Shown: positions 32,521 to 40,519 of the stretch, one piece after another
Layout: every line of letters starts with the position of its first letter
How positions within the stretch are numbered: position 1 is the first letter of the stretch
Source: Clostridiales bacterium
Lineage (GTDB): Bacteria; Bacillota; Clostridia; Christensenellales; Borkfalkiaceae
Assembly (NCBI GenBank): GCA_015055525.1
Contig: SVHZ01000009.1
Span: 1-50,699, forward strand
DNA: 50,699 bases
Direction: 5' to 3'
The notes under the pieces: model-generated
Told to the model about the DNA's origin: nothing
Seen by the model: only the letters and a program-made list of their open reading frames with translations
Databases searched by the model: none
Position numbers and translations under genes: made by a program

Positions 32521-33556
32521 ACACAAGATTACCGATAAAAGCATTATATCGCCTTGGGTTTTAACGATATGCGTTTTAGTCGTTTGGGTGCTTGGTATTG
32601 CTCTTGGTAACGTTATAAACGCGGTAACTACAAAATATATACAAATCCCAGAAGGCGGTAAGAACTTTTGGATTATTGTAATTTACGTAGTAACGTCTGC
32701 CCTTTTAGGCGTAGGGCTTGCGTTTTTAATAACCAAAGTAACGATTGGTAAAATTAGTGAAATCAACGAGAGTATAAATAAACTTGCCGAAGGCGATTTT
32801 ACCGTTCGCATGGCGCCCATTACAAAAAACCCGCACGTCAATTCGGCAATTACGAATTTTAACGAAATGGTTAAGCAGTTAAATTCGGTAGCGGTACTAA
32901 AAAACGATTTCGTTTCAAGTTTTACTCACGAATTCAAAACGCCCATATCTTCAATTAAAGGCTATGCCGAACTTTTAGAGTGTAGCGATAATTTAACTAA
33001 AGAGCAAAAAGAATATCTACGCATAATAATTGAAGAAAGTAAGGGTTTATCCGCTCTTTCTGAAAACACCTTGAAACTCGCTAGGCTTGACAATCAAGTG
33101 GAAGCTACGCAAAAAGAAACTTTTTCTTTAGACGGTCAGATAGAAGATTGCATTTTAAGTCTTGACGGGCAGTTAAAGGAACGTGGTATTGAAATAGACT
33201 TAAAACTTAAACCGTTAAAGATTAAAAGCGACCCTTATCTTTTGAGAGAAGTTTGGATAAATCTTTTGTCTAACGCTATAAAGTACAGTAAAAAGGGTGG
33301 CAAAATTTTTGTAAAAACGTATAGGGAAAAAGATAAAATCGTAGTTTCTATCAAAGATAACGGAATTGGCATGGATAATGAAACTAAAAAGCACATCTTT
33401 GAAAAGTTTTATCAAGCAGATAAATATTACGGTGGAAAAGGTTTAGGGTTAGGCTTGTCAATAGTAAAGCGTATACTTGAACTTGTTAAAGGAAGGATTG
33501 AGTGTGAAAGTGAACTTGGTTTAGGAACGGAGTTTAAGGTGTATCTCGATAAATAA
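32510..33556 (+). CDS. Sensor histidine kinase with minimal extracellular loop
   Basis: This is the cognate kinase, 348 residues. Two transmembrane segments (VLTICVLVVWVLGIALGNVI and FWIIVIYVVTSALLGVGLAF) are separated by only about 20 residues, so sensing is probably within the membrane or through accessory proteins. A HAMP domain (INESINKLAEGDFTVRM) leads to the phospho-acceptor His in FVSSFTHEFKTPISSIKGYA near residue 145. The ATPase domain has the N box WINLLSNAIKYSKKG, G1 DNGIGM and G2 GKGLGLGLSIV. The gene order regulator-kinase with overlap indicates one unit. Confidence 0.95.
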   Translation: MKNKHKITDKSIISPWVLTICVLVVWVLGIALGNVINAVTTKYIQIPEGGKNFWIIVIYVVTSALLGVGLAFLITKVTIGKISEINESINKLAEGDFTVRMAPITKNPHVNSAITNFNEMVKQLNSVAVLKNDFVSSFTHEFKTPISSIKGYAELLECSDNLTKEQKEYLRIIIEESKGLSALSENTLKLARLDNQVEATQKETFSLDGQIEDCILSLDGQLKERGIEIDLKLKPLKIKSDPYLLREVWINLLSNAIKYSKKGGKIFVKTYREKDKIVVSIKDNGIGMDNETKKHIFEKFYQADKYYGGKGLGLGLSIVKRILELVKGRIECESELGLGTEFKVYLDK

Positions 33557-33590
33557 AAAATGCAACCACAAAGGTTGCATTTTTTTATTA
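33557..33590. terminator. Bidirectional terminator between the kinase and trkH
   Basis: AAAAATGCAACC pairs with GGTTGCATTTTTTT around ACAAA, between two convergent genes. Confidence 0.9.
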
Positions 33591-33592
33591 GG

Positions 33593-35035
33593 TTAAATTT
33601 TACTTTTTGCCCAAGTTGAAGGGATAAACGCTAAAAGTAAAGGGTAAATTTCAAGTCTGCCAAGTAGCATAGTTATCGAGAGAATAATCTTTGAAAACCC
33701 GTTAAAACACGAGAAGTTTTGCACGCCTTCGCCAAATATCGGGCCTATGTTATTAAAGCAAGAACAAACTGCGCTAAACGTGGTTTCAAAAGGCAATCCG
33801 TTTGTTGCCACTATAAGCGTAAGCGCTATAAAACTGATAAAGTAAAGAGTAAAATATGCGCTTAAACCTGAAATTACGTCATCGTCAACTTTTTCGCCTT
33901 CAAGTTTAATAACTGAAACGGTGTTTGGATGAAGGAGTTTTTTAAGTTCCGCCTTAATCTTCTTAAACGCGAGTAAAAATCTTGAAATTTTAATACCGCC
34001 TGCGGTAGAACCGGAACAACCGCCGATAAACATAAGCGAAAGTAATATCGTTTTTGATAGAGCCGGCCAAGAATTTATATCTACCGTTCCATAACCCGTC
34101 GTTGTTATAATAGACGAAACTTGGAAGAAGGAAATTTTTATAGTTTCGTAAACGTTTTGGTAAAGGGGATAAATGTTTATAAATATTGCAATTACCGCCG
34201 TTGCGATTATTATAATATACGTTCTAAGTTCCGAACTTTTAAGAACGGAGAACGTCCTTTTAATAATCAAGAAATAATAAAGGTTAAAGTTTACGCCGTA
34301 AAGTAGCATAAATATTGCTATAACCCATTGAATATAGTCGTTATAACCACCAATGCTTGAATTTTTTATTCCAAAACCGCCCGTGCCTGCCGTTCCGAAA
34401 GCGTGAACTAAACTGTCGTAAAGTGGCATTTTGCCAAATAGCAACATAACAACCAAAACAGCCGTTAAAACTATATACATAAGGTATAAAATTTTAGCCG
34501 TATCTTTAGACTTGGGAACGAGTTTGCTCACCATTGGGCCGGGCATTTCCGCCCTTAAAATGTGGATAGGTCTATCGGTTGTTTTGCTCGTTATCGCCAT
34601 AATGAAAACGAGAACGCCCATACCGCCTATAAAGTGCGAAAAACTTCGCCACATTAGTAAGCCCTTACTTATATTTTCAACGTCGGATAAAATGGTTGCG
34701 CCCGTCGTTGTGAAACCGCTTACCATTTCAAAGAAGGCGTCGATAAACGAAGGGATTTCTCCGCTTATAACAAACGGAACCGCTCCGATTAACGAAACGA
34801 TTATCCAAGTGAGAGCAACGGTAATAAACCCGTCTTTTGAATAAAAGTATTTAGAAGTTGGTTTTATAAATTTTTCAATAACGTGGGCTAACGTAAACGA
34901 TACGGCCATAGTTATCAAGAAGTCGTAAAAACAACTTTCCTTAAAAATAAGGCTTGTTAATAACGGTAAAAGCATTAAGGCGGATTCGAGCTTTACCACC
35001 TTAAGCACCGTAGAAAAAACTAACTTGTAATTCAT
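33593..35035 (-). CDS. trkH: Trk-type potassium uptake protein, membrane subunit TrkH
   Basis: TrkH/KtrB proteins form the ion-conducting subunit of potassium uptake. It has 480 residues. Four filter-like loops are visible: MVSGFTTTGATILSDVE, FGTAGTGGFGIKNSS, SIITTTGYGTVDINSW and SCFNNIGPIFGEGVQNFS, together with IGGCSGSTAGGIKISR, typical of TrkH. It lies 4 bp downstream of trkA on the same strand, forming a two-gene unit with its regulator. The length and IGGCSGSTAGGIK motif favour TrkH over KtrB. Confidence 0.95.
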   Translation of the reverse strand: MNYKLVFSTVLKVVKLESALMLLPLLTSLIFKESCFYDFLITMAVSFTLAHVIEKFIKPTSKYFYSKDGFITVALTWIIVSLIGAVPFVISGEIPSFIDAFFEMVSGFTTTGATILSDVENISKGLLMWRSFSHFIGGMGVLVFIMAITSKTTDRPIHILRAEMPGPMVSKLVPKSKDTAKILYLMYIVLTAVLVVMLLFGKMPLYDSLVHAFGTAGTGGFGIKNSSIGGYNDYIQWVIAIFMLLYGVNFNLYYFLIIKRTFSVLKSSELRTYIIIIATAVIAIFINIYPLYQNVYETIKISFFQVSSIITTTGYGTVDINSWPALSKTILLSLMFIGGCSGSTAGGIKISRFLLAFKKIKAELKKLLHPNTVSVIKLEGEKVDDDVISGLSAYFTLYFISFIALTLIVATNGLPFETTFSAVCSCFNNIGPIFGEGVQNFSCFNGFSKIILSITMLLGRLEIYPLLLAFIPSTWAKSKI

Positions 35036-35039
35036 AATT

Positions 35040-36398
35040 TTAACCTATAACGTCAGAAAGATCGTAGACCGTACTGCCTGCGGTGATAAGTATAACTTTA
35101 TCTCCCACCTTAAACACGTCGTCACCATAGGGGATAATAGTTTCTCTATCGCGAATTATGCCCGCAATAAGAGTTTGGTCGTTAATTTTAAGGTTTTTAA
35201 GCGGAACGTCAACGTGCTTAAAGTCTGAAAGTATCTTAAATTCAGACGCCTCAGCCTTTCCTTCAAATAAACTATATAAAGTTTCAATTTTACTTTCTTT
35301 TGAACTTTCAAGCGCGCGAGCGTATCTAACTAAAACGTCGGCAACTAAGAATTTAGGGCTAATAATCGTGTCAAGCCCCAAACTTTTAGAAACACCTATA
35401 ATCTCGTCGCGGTCGATAACGGCAATAGTCTTTTTAACGTCTTTGCTTTGAGAGTAAATTGATGAAAGAACGTTCTGCTCGTCTTTACCCGTAAGGGCGA
35501 TGAACGCATCCGTATCTAAAACGCCTTCTTCAATTAAAAGTTCTTGTGCCATACCGTCGCCGTTTACCACCGTTGCGTTTGGAAGTTTATCTGCATATTC
35601 AAGGCATTTTTCTTCGTTAATGTCAATAATTTTAACTGAGCGCTTACTGTCTAAAAGCAATTTTGAAAGATAATAAGATATTCTGCTTGCGCCTATTATC
35701 ATAACTGATTTTATGCGTTTTTCTTCTATTCCGAACGATTTAAGAACGCTTTGCTCATCCGTCTTTTGAACGAAGATACCTATTTTATCGCCAACGCTTA
35801 AAGTAAACGAGCCTTTGGGGATATAAACCGCGCCTTCTCTTTCAACTACGCCTACTAAGAAGTTAAAGCCGTGTTTTTTTCTAAGTTCAAATAATGGAAC
35901 TCCTACTACTTTAGAGTTTTCTTCAATAGTGAGTTCAATCATTTCCGTTCCGTTTGAAGAGAACGTTTCAACGTTGGTAGCAGACGGGAGGCTTAAAATG
36001 TTAAATAGAGATTTAGCCGTTAAAAGTTCTGGGTTTATAGTAACGTTTATGCCAAGGTCTTGTTTAACTTCGTTGAAACTCTTAGTGTTATATTCGCTAT
36101 TTCTAATACGCGCAACGGTGTTTTTAACGCCGATTTTTTTAGCAACGAAACAAGAGAGCATATTGAACTCGTCAGACGACGTTACCGAAATAAATAAATC
36201 GGCAGTATCAGCCCCCGCTTCCATCAAAACGTCATAGCAAGCGCCGTTACCGCAAACTTCTAAAACGTCGAAACGATTAGAGATAGATTCTAACACTTCA
36301 GGGTTAGTGTCTATTGCAACGATTTGATGATTTTCTTTTTGTAAACTTTCAATTATCGCCGTGCCAATTTTGCCACAGCCTGAAATAATAACTTTCAT
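35040..36398 (-). CDS. trkA: Trk potassium uptake regulator TrkA (two NAD-binding domains)
   Basis: TrkA is the cytoplasmic nucleotide-binding ring that gates TrkH. It has 452 residues, the full tandem form with two RCK halves. The first Rossmann motif is MKVIISGCGKIGTAIIESL and the second, near residue 228, is KSVMIIGASRISYYLSKLL, where the usual third Gly is changed. Acidic strand ends follow (AIDTNPEVL and IIDINEEKC). Each half ends in an RCK-C domain (VGDKIGIFVQ and VGDKVILITAG). The sigma-A promoter at 36443-36471 should drive trkA and trkH. Confidence 0.95.
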   Translation of the reverse strand: MKVIISGCGKIGTAIIESLQKENHQIVAIDTNPEVLESISNRFDVLEVCGNGACYDVLMEAGADTADLFISVTSSDEFNMLSCFVAKKIGVKNTVARIRNSEYNTKSFNEVKQDLGINVTINPELLTAKSLFNILSLPSATNVETFSSNGTEMIELTIEENSKVVGVPLFELRKKHGFNFLVGVVEREGAVYIPKGSFTLSVGDKIGIFVQKTDEQSVLKSFGIEEKRIKSVMIIGASRISYYLSKLLLDSKRSVKIIDINEEKCLEYADKLPNATVVNGDGMAQELLIEEGVLDTDAFIALTGKDEQNVLSSIYSQSKDVKKTIAVIDRDEIIGVSKSLGLDTIISPKFLVADVLVRYARALESSKESKIETLYSLFEGKAEASEFKILSDFKHVDVPLKNLKINDQTLIAGIIRDRETIIPYGDDVFKVGDKVILITAGSTVYDLSDVIG

Positions 36399-36442
36399 TT
36401 TTTAGTCAAAAATCTCCTAAAGTTTTAGGTTTGATATAATGT

Positions 36443-36471
36443 ATAATAGCACTTTTAATAAAAAAATACAA
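36443..36471 (-). promoter_or_regulatory. Sigma-A promoter of trkA-trkH
   Basis: On the minus strand TTGTAT (36466-36471), a 17-bp spacer and TATTAT (36443-36448), about 45 bp before the trkA start. Confidence 0.75.
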
Positions 36472-36561
36472 TAATTTTTATAAAAAGAGTAGATTTTACA
36501 CGCGCGAGCGCGTCTATAAATATATTTAAGAAAAAAATTTGCAAAAAGCCTTGAAAAAACG

Positions 36562-36590
36562 TTGACAAGGTGGGAACAATAATGTAAAAT
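36562..36590 (+). promoter_or_regulatory. Sigma-A promoter of rpmG-secE-nusG-rplK-rplA
   Basis: Perfect TTGACA (36562-36567), a 17-bp spacer and TAAAAT (36585-36590), 53 bp before rpmG. It is divergent from the trkA promoter. Confidence 0.88.
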
Positions 36591-36643
36591 AAGATAGCAC
36601 TCCGAAAATTGGGGTGTTAATTTTTTAGGATGGAATTATAAAA

Positions 36644-36805
36644 ATGGCAAAAGGTAATGCAGTTAGAATAACTCTTGCTTGTACTGAATGCAAGCAAAGA
36701 AATTATGACGTTTACAAAAACAAAAAGAACACTCCTGACAGAATTGAACTTAGCAAATATTGTCCGTTCTGCAAAAAACATACCACTCATAAAGAAACTA
36801 AATAA
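36644..36805 (+). CDS. rpmG: 50S ribosomal protein L33
   Basis: A 53-residue protein begins [20 protein letters not shown] and ends [10 protein letters not shown]. The two CxxC pairs (CTEC and CPFC) make it the zinc-binding form of L33, with conserved [20 protein letters not shown] between them. The ATG follows GGA about 13 bases upstream. It opens the secE-nusG-rplK-rplA gene set, the standard arrangement in Bacillota. Confidence 0.96.
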   Translation: MAKGNAVRITLACTECKQRNYDVYKNKKNTPDRIELSKYCPFCKKHTTHKETK

Positions 36806-36864
36806 TTTATAGGGTATCGTTAAGCAAGGCTCGAAGTATATCGTCTTGCTTATTAAGGTGTAAA

Positions 36865-37125
36865 ATGAAAGAAAAAAAAGTAAACAAAGTTGAAGAGAAG
36901 AAAGTTCAACAAAAGAACAAAAAACCGAATATCTTTGTTCGCATTGGTAGAAAGTTAAAAGAGGTATTTTCTGAAATTAAGAAAGTATCTTGGCCAAGTT
37001 TTGGTAAAGTAGTTAAGCAAACGGGTATCGTTATTGGCGTAGTGCTTTGCTTTTTAGTGGTTTTAATGCTTATGGATTTCGGTCTTAGTTACTTGTTAGA
37101 TCTTTTAACCGGCATCGGCAGATAA
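36865..37125 (+). CDS. secE: Preprotein translocase subunit SecE
   Basis: SecE clamps SecY in the protein-conducting channel. It has 86 residues: a very basic N-terminus (KEKKVNKVEEKKVQQKNKK), the amphipathic family motif EIKKVSWPSFGKVVKQTG near residue 42, and one transmembrane helix (IVIGVVLCFLVVLMLMDFGL). This is the short single-helix form. The start has AAGGTG upstream. The preceding 59-bp gap holds a hairpin (TAAGCAAG with CTTGCTTA). Confidence 0.95.
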   Translation: MKEKKVNKVEEKKVQQKNKKPNIFVRIGRKLKEVFSEIKKVSWPSFGKVVKQTGIVIGVVLCFLVVLMLMDFGLSYLLDLLTGIGR

Positions 37126-37135
37126 GGAGCGGACT

Positions 37136-37660
37136 ATGGCAGAAGTTGCAAAATGGTACGTTATCCATACGAATACCGGTTATGAAGCGATGGTTAAAAA
37201 CACCCTCGAAAAATTGATTGAAAACAGTAATTTGCAAGAGCAAATTCTTGAAATCAAGATTCCGATGGAGCAAACCATTGAAGAAAAGGCAAACGGCAAA
37301 AAGAAAGTCGTTCTCCGTAAAATTCTTCCTTGCTACGTATTTATTAAACTCGTATATTCAAACGAACTTTGGTATCTTATTACCAACACTCGTGGCGTAA
37401 CGGGTTTCGTAGGTCCTCAAGGTAAGGCGGTTGCGCTTACTGAAGAAGAAGTTAAGCGTATGCGTCTTGACACTTGGGTTGACGAGGTTGATTTTGTTAA
37501 GGGCGATAGCGTTCAAATCGTTTCTGGTCCGCTTGACGGATTTATTGGAACGGTTCTCGATCTTAATGACGTTTCGCAAAAGGCAAAAGTAAAAGTTGCT
37601 ATGTTCGATACTGAAACTGAAGTTGAGGTAGAGTACGTTCAACTTAAAAAAGTTAACTAA
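37136..37660 (+). CDS. nusG: Transcription termination/antitermination factor NusG
   Basis: NusG binds RNA polymerase and modulates pausing, termination and coupling to ribosomes. It has 174 residues, the normal size. The NGN domain has KWYVIHTNTGYEAMVKNTLE at the start and VFIKLVYSNELWYLITNTRG near residue 65; the C-terminal KOW domain has GDSVQIVSGPLDGFIGTVLD. AAGGAG precedes the ATG. Confidence 0.97.
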   Translation: MAEVAKWYVIHTNTGYEAMVKNTLEKLIENSNLQEQILEIKIPMEQTIEEKANGKKKVVLRKILPCYVFIKLVYSNELWYLITNTRGVTGFVGPQGKAVALTEEEVKRMRLDTWVDEVDFVKGDSVQIVSGPLDGFIGTVLDLNDVSQKAKVKVAMFDTETEVEVEYVQLKKVN

Positions 37661-37684
37661 TAGGCAAAATGCCTTTTAGAATAT

Positions 37685-37739
37685 GTGGGAGAGGCGTTAA
37701 ATTTTTCTAATAACGCCACGCAAGTACCACCGATGGAGG
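37685..37739 (+). promoter_or_regulatory. Putative L1-binding autoregulatory leader of rplK
   Basis: GTGGGAG (37685-37691) and GTACCAC (37724-37730) frame a hairpin (GGCGTTA with TAACGCC), directly before the rplK ribosome binding site GGAGG (37735-37739). GUGGGAG...(A/G)UACCAC is the form of the L1-binding site on 23S rRNA, so the leader probably lets L1 repress translation. The element recurs before rplA. Confidence 0.78.
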
Positions 37740-37746
37740 ATTTATT

Positions 37747-38172
37747 ATGGCAAAAAAAGTTACCGCTGTAGTTAAATTACAGTTACAAGCAGGCAAGGCA
37801 ACCCCGGGCCCGCCCGTTGGTTCAACTCTTGGACCTTACGGTATTAACTTACCTGGTTTCACTAAAGAATTCAACGCGAAGACTCAAGATAAGTTAGGCT
37901 ACGTTATTCCCGTAGTTATCACTATTTATCAAGATCGTTCGTTCACTTTTATTCTTAAAACCCCACCTGCGCCAGAACTTATTAAGAAGGCGTGCGGTAT
38001 AGAAACTGCAAGTGCAACCCCGAACAAGAACAAAGTTGCAAAACTTACTAAAGCTCAAGTTGAGGAAATTGCTAAAATCAAGATGGTAGACACTAACGCT
38101 AACAATCTTGAAGCGTGCATGAGCATGATCGCCGGTACTGCAAGAAGTATGGGCGTTACCGTAGAAGACTAA
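37747..38172 (+). CDS. rplK: 50S ribosomal protein L11
   Basis: L11 binds the GTPase-associated region of 23S rRNA. It has 141 residues. The N-terminal domain reads [20 protein letters not shown] and [19 protein letters not shown]; the C-terminal rRNA-binding part has [20 protein letters not shown] and GTARSMGV. It follows nusG and precedes rplA, the universal order. Confidence 0.98.
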   Translation: MAKKVTAVVKLQLQAGKATPGPPVGSTLGPYGINLPGFTKEFNAKTQDKLGYVIPVVITIYQDRSFTFILKTPPAPELIKKACGIETASATPNKNKVAKLTKAQVEEIAKIKMVDTNANNLEACMSMIAGTARSMGVTVED

Positions 38173-38181
38173 TAAAGGAGA

Positions 38182-38220
38182 GTGGGAGAGATTTTTTATC
38201 TCGCACGTACCACGAGGAGG
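38182..38220 (+). promoter_or_regulatory. Second putative L1-binding leader, before rplA
   Basis: GTGGGAG (38182-38188), a small hairpin (GAGAT with ATCTC) and GTACCAC (38207-38213) lie directly before GGAGG (38216-38220). The frame sequences equal those before rplK while the inner hairpin differs, which supports a selected L1 site. Confidence 0.78.
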
Positions 38221-38228
38221 TTTTATAA

Positions 38229-38915
38229 ATGAAATTCGGAAAGAAATACGCTGATAGTATTAAGGCGTTTGAAAAGAACAAACAATACGACGTTGCTGAA
38301 GCAATGGATATCGTATTAGATACTGCAAAAGCAAAATTTGACGAAACTATTGAGTTCCACACCAAACTCGGTGTTGACCCAAAACAAGCAGACCAACAAG
38401 TTAGAGGCGTTATCGTTCTTCCTAACGGTACTGGTAAAAACGTTAAAGTTTTAGTTATTGCAAAAGGCGAAAAGGCTGACCTTGCTGAAAAGGCAGGCGC
38501 TGATTACGTTGGTGGCGAAGAAATTATCGCTAAGATCCAAAAAGAAAACTGGTTCGATTACGACGTTGTTATCACCACTCCTGATATGATGGGTATGGTT
38601 GGTAGAATCGCAAGACTTTTAGGACCTAAGGGCCTTATGCCCAACCCGAAGTCTGGTACAGTTACTCCTGACGTTGAAAAAGCAATTAAAGACGTTAAGG
38701 CTGGTAAAGTTGAATACAGACTTGATAAGACTGCAGTTATCCACTGTTCAATTGGTAAAAAGTCTTTCGGTAAAGAAAAACTTATTGAAAACTACAATGC
38801 ATTATTAGATGCAATCATCAAGGCTAAACCCGCTGCTGCAAAAGGTCAATACATTAAGAGCATTTCTTTAGCAAGCACTATGGGTCCTGGTGTTAAGGTT
38901 CAAGTTAAAAACTAA
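38229..38915 (+). CDS. rplA: 50S ribosomal protein L1
   Basis: L1 forms the mobile stalk near the ribosomal E site and represses its own operon in many bacteria. It has 228 residues. Conserved parts are [33 protein letters not shown], the signature [20 protein letters not shown] near residue 130, and the C-terminal [14 protein letters not shown]. It is followed within 5 bp by a structured repeat. Confidence 0.98.
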   Translation: MKFGKKYADSIKAFEKNKQYDVAEAMDIVLDTAKAKFDETIEFHTKLGVDPKQADQQVRGVIVLPNGTGKNVKVLVIAKGEKADLAEKAGADYVGGEEIIAKIQKENWFDYDVVITTPDMMGMVGRIARLLGPKGLMPNPKSGTVTPDVEKAIKDVKAGKVEYRLDKTAVIHCSIGKKSFGKEKLIENYNALLDAIIKAKPAAAKGQYIKSISLASTMGPGVKVQVKN

Positions 38916-38917
38916 CT

Positions 38918-39045
38918 TTTTTAAGCCGTTATAAGCGTCGTTATACTTTGTTACTGCGACTTTTTAACACTTCGTTGACCAGCAAGGTCTAACTCAGCGT
39001 TAAAAAATCTTGTGCCTCGTCTAACTTGCTTCTAACGTCTTAAAA
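38918..39045 (+). repeat. Structured 3'-intergenic repeat, copy after rplA
   Basis: TTTTAAG faces TCTTAAAA (39038-39045); stem 1 pairs CGTTATAAGC (38927-38936) with GCTTCTAACG (39028-39037); stem 2 pairs GTTATAC (38940-38946) with GTCTAAC (39019-39025), one mismatch. The upper stem pairs GACTTTTTAAC with GTTAAAAAATC; the cap is GACC-AGCAA-GGTC flanked by GTT and AAC. The unpaired 3' motif reads GTGCC instead of GAGCC. Confidence 0.87.
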
Positions 39046-39098
39046 TACGTTTTCAGCTCAAGATTTTGTTAAACCTTTCAAACGAAGGTTAAAATCGT

Positions 39099-39127
39099 TT
39101 GACAAAAAAACTGCGGTATGTTACAAT
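39099..39127 (+). promoter_or_regulatory. Sigma-A promoter of rplJ-rplL
   Basis: Perfect TTGACA (39099-39104), a 17-bp spacer and TACAAT (39122-39127), giving a leader of about 160 nt before rplJ. Confidence 0.88.
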
Positions 39128-39134
39128 TACCGTA

Positions 39135-39259
39135 CAATATATAGCCGAAGAAAGCCGGTTTTTAAGTAACTTTTATAAGTTGCACCTGCCGAGGTTGTAA
39201 AATAGTAGATTAGTTTTTTAGTCCGCTTTTTGCTATGCCTTGGCAAAGAGCGGTTTTTT
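39135..39259 (+). promoter_or_regulatory. Ribosomal protein L10 leader with attenuator
   Basis: GCCGAAGAAAGCCGG and GCACCTGCCGAGG are the conserved parts of the L10-leader family in Bacillota, where the L10-L12 complex binds. The leader ends in a terminator-like hairpin, CCGCTTTTTGC (39223-39233) with GCAAAGAGCGG (39243-39253) and six T residues. This fits control of rplJ-rplL by attenuation when free L10 is in excess. Confidence 0.85.
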
Positions 39260-39291
39260 ATAGGCAAAAATAATAACGGAGGTAAATTAAG

Positions 39292-39783
39292 TTGTCAGCA
39301 AATTTAGAGGCTAAAAAGCAGGTTGTTGAAGACATTAAGGCTAAAATTTCTGAAGCTAAATCAGTAGTTTTAGTTAACTACAGTGGTTTAACCGTAGCAG
39401 AAGATACTCAACTTCGTAACGAATTCAGAAAAGCTAACGTTGAATACAAAGTGCTTAAAAACACTCTTATCAGAAGAGCGTTTAATGAACTCGGCGTTGA
39501 CAGTTTTGATGCAGACCTTAACGGAACTACTGCCGTAGCATTCGGTAGCGATGAAGTTGGCGCATCTAAGATTGTTGTTGAAAACGCTAAGAAGCTTGAA
39601 AATAAAATTTCAGCAAAGAGCGCATACGTTAACGGACAATACGTTGACAAAAAAGGCGTTGAATCACTTGCATCTATTCCGTCGAAAGACGCGCTTTACA
39701 GCATGCTCGCTGGTACGCTTTCGAACTTTATTCGTGGTCTTGCAGTTGCTCTTAATAGAGTTGCGGAGAAGAAGGGCGAATAA
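39292..39783 (+). CDS. rplJ: 50S ribosomal protein L10
   Basis: L10 anchors L7/L12 dimers on the ribosome. It has 163 residues and starts with TTG, supported by GGAGG ten bases upstream and the normal N-terminus NLEAKKQVVEDIKAKISEAK. Further family blocks are VNYSGLTVAEDTQLRNEFR, VEYKVLKNTLIRRAF and LNGTTAVAFG; the C-terminal helix that binds L12 is the segment ALYSMLAGTLSNFIRGLAVA. A structured repeat begins 2 bp after the stop. Confidence 0.97.
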   Translation: MSANLEAKKQVVEDIKAKISEAKSVVLVNYSGLTVAEDTQLRNEFRKANVEYKVLKNTLIRRAFNELGVDSFDADLNGTTAVAFGSDEVGASKIVVENAKKLENKISAKSAYVNGQYVDKKGVESLASIPSKDALYSMLAGTLSNFIRGLAVALNRVAEKKGE

Positions 39784-39784
39784 C

Positions 39785-39913
39785 TTTTAAGTCGTTATTT
39801 ACTTCGTTATGCATCGTTACTGCCGTCAAGTTACGATTACAATGACCGACAAGGTCTATTGTACCCGATAACTCGCCGTCGAGCCTTGCCTAACTCGTAA
39901 CTAACACCTTAAA
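39785..39913 (+). repeat. Structured 3'-intergenic repeat, copy between rplJ and rplL
   Basis: TTTTAAG (39785-39791) faces CTTAAA (39908-39913). Stem 1 pairs CGTTATTTAC with GTAACTAAC; stem 2 pairs GTTATGC with GCCTAAC; the upper stem pairs CAAGTTA with TAACTCG (one pair changed to a mismatch) and TACAAT with ATTGTA; the cap is GACC-GACAA-GGTC. It is close in sequence to copy B after gap, so it belongs to the same subfamily. It lies inside a ribosomal operon, so it does not have to end transcription. Confidence 0.85.
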
Positions 39914-39977
39914 CCAATCTCTTATTAGTTAAGAGAAAAATCAAATTAAAAAAATTCAAAAAGAGAGGAAAATTAAA

Positions 39978-40346
39978 ATGGCAGATATCGCAAAAATGAT
40001 AGAAGAAATTAAAGGTATGACTGTTATGGAACTTAACAGTTTAGTAAAAGCAATCGAAGAAGAATTCGGCGTTAGCGCAGCAGCTCCGGTTGCAGTAGCA
40101 GGCGCAGCAGCTCCAGTTGCTGAAGCAGCAGAAGAAAAGACTGAATTCAACGTTGTTCTTAAAGAAGTTGGCGCAAACAAGATCGCAGTTATCAAAGTTG
40201 TTAGAGAACTTACTGGTCTTGGCCTTGTTGAAGCTAAGAACGTTGTTGAAAAACTCGGTACTCTTAAAGAAGCAGTTGCTAAAGAAGAAGCTGATAAGAT
40301 GGTTGAAAAACTTAAAGAAGCTGGCGCTACTGCAGTTGCTGAATAA
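39978..40346 (+). CDS. rplL: 50S ribosomal protein L7/L12
   Basis: L7/L12 is the stalk protein that recruits translation factors. It has 122 residues: an N-terminal dimerisation domain ([20 protein letters not shown]), an Ala-rich hinge (residues about 35-52) and the C-terminal factor-binding domain with [20 protein letters not shown] and [18 protein letters not shown]. The Shine-Dalgarno GAGAGGA lies upstream. A terminator follows. Confidence 0.98.
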   Translation: MADIAKMIEEIKGMTVMELNSLVKAIEEEFGVSAAAPVAVAGAAAPVAEAAEEKTEFNVVLKEVGANKIAVIKVVRELTGLGLVEAKNVVEKLGTLKEAVAKEEADKMVEKLKEAGATAVAE

Positions 40347-40361
40347 TTTTTTAGTCCGTTA

Positions 40362-40396
40362 AAAAAGAACTTGGAATTTCCAAGTTCTTTTTTTTG
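40362..40396 (+). terminator. Intrinsic terminator after rplL
   Basis: AAAAAAGAACTTGGAA pairs with TTCCAAGTTCTTTTTTTT. The sequence before it (TTTTTTAGTCCGTTA, just after the rplL stop) resembles the 5' arm of the structured repeats. The next 120 bp before the sugar locus hold only A/T-rich sequence. Confidence 0.92.
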
Positions 40397-40519
40397 TGTT
40401 TTCAAAGTTAGTTTAGTTTTATTAATGTTTTAGTTGGTTTTTGTTTATTTAATTTTCTAAAATTATATCTTATAATTTAATTGAGATTATATTTAAGAGT
40501 AAATGGAGTTTAATATATA

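Noticed and set aside
36806-36864. A tRNA gene between rpmG and secE
   Set aside because: A tRNA often lies here in other bacteria, but the 59-bp gap holds only one hairpin and no cloverleaf.
39956-40405. Long antisense frame opposite rplL (149 residues)
   Set aside because: It is a shadow of the biased Ala/Glu/Lys codons of rplL, with low-complexity Ser/Ala/Thr composition.
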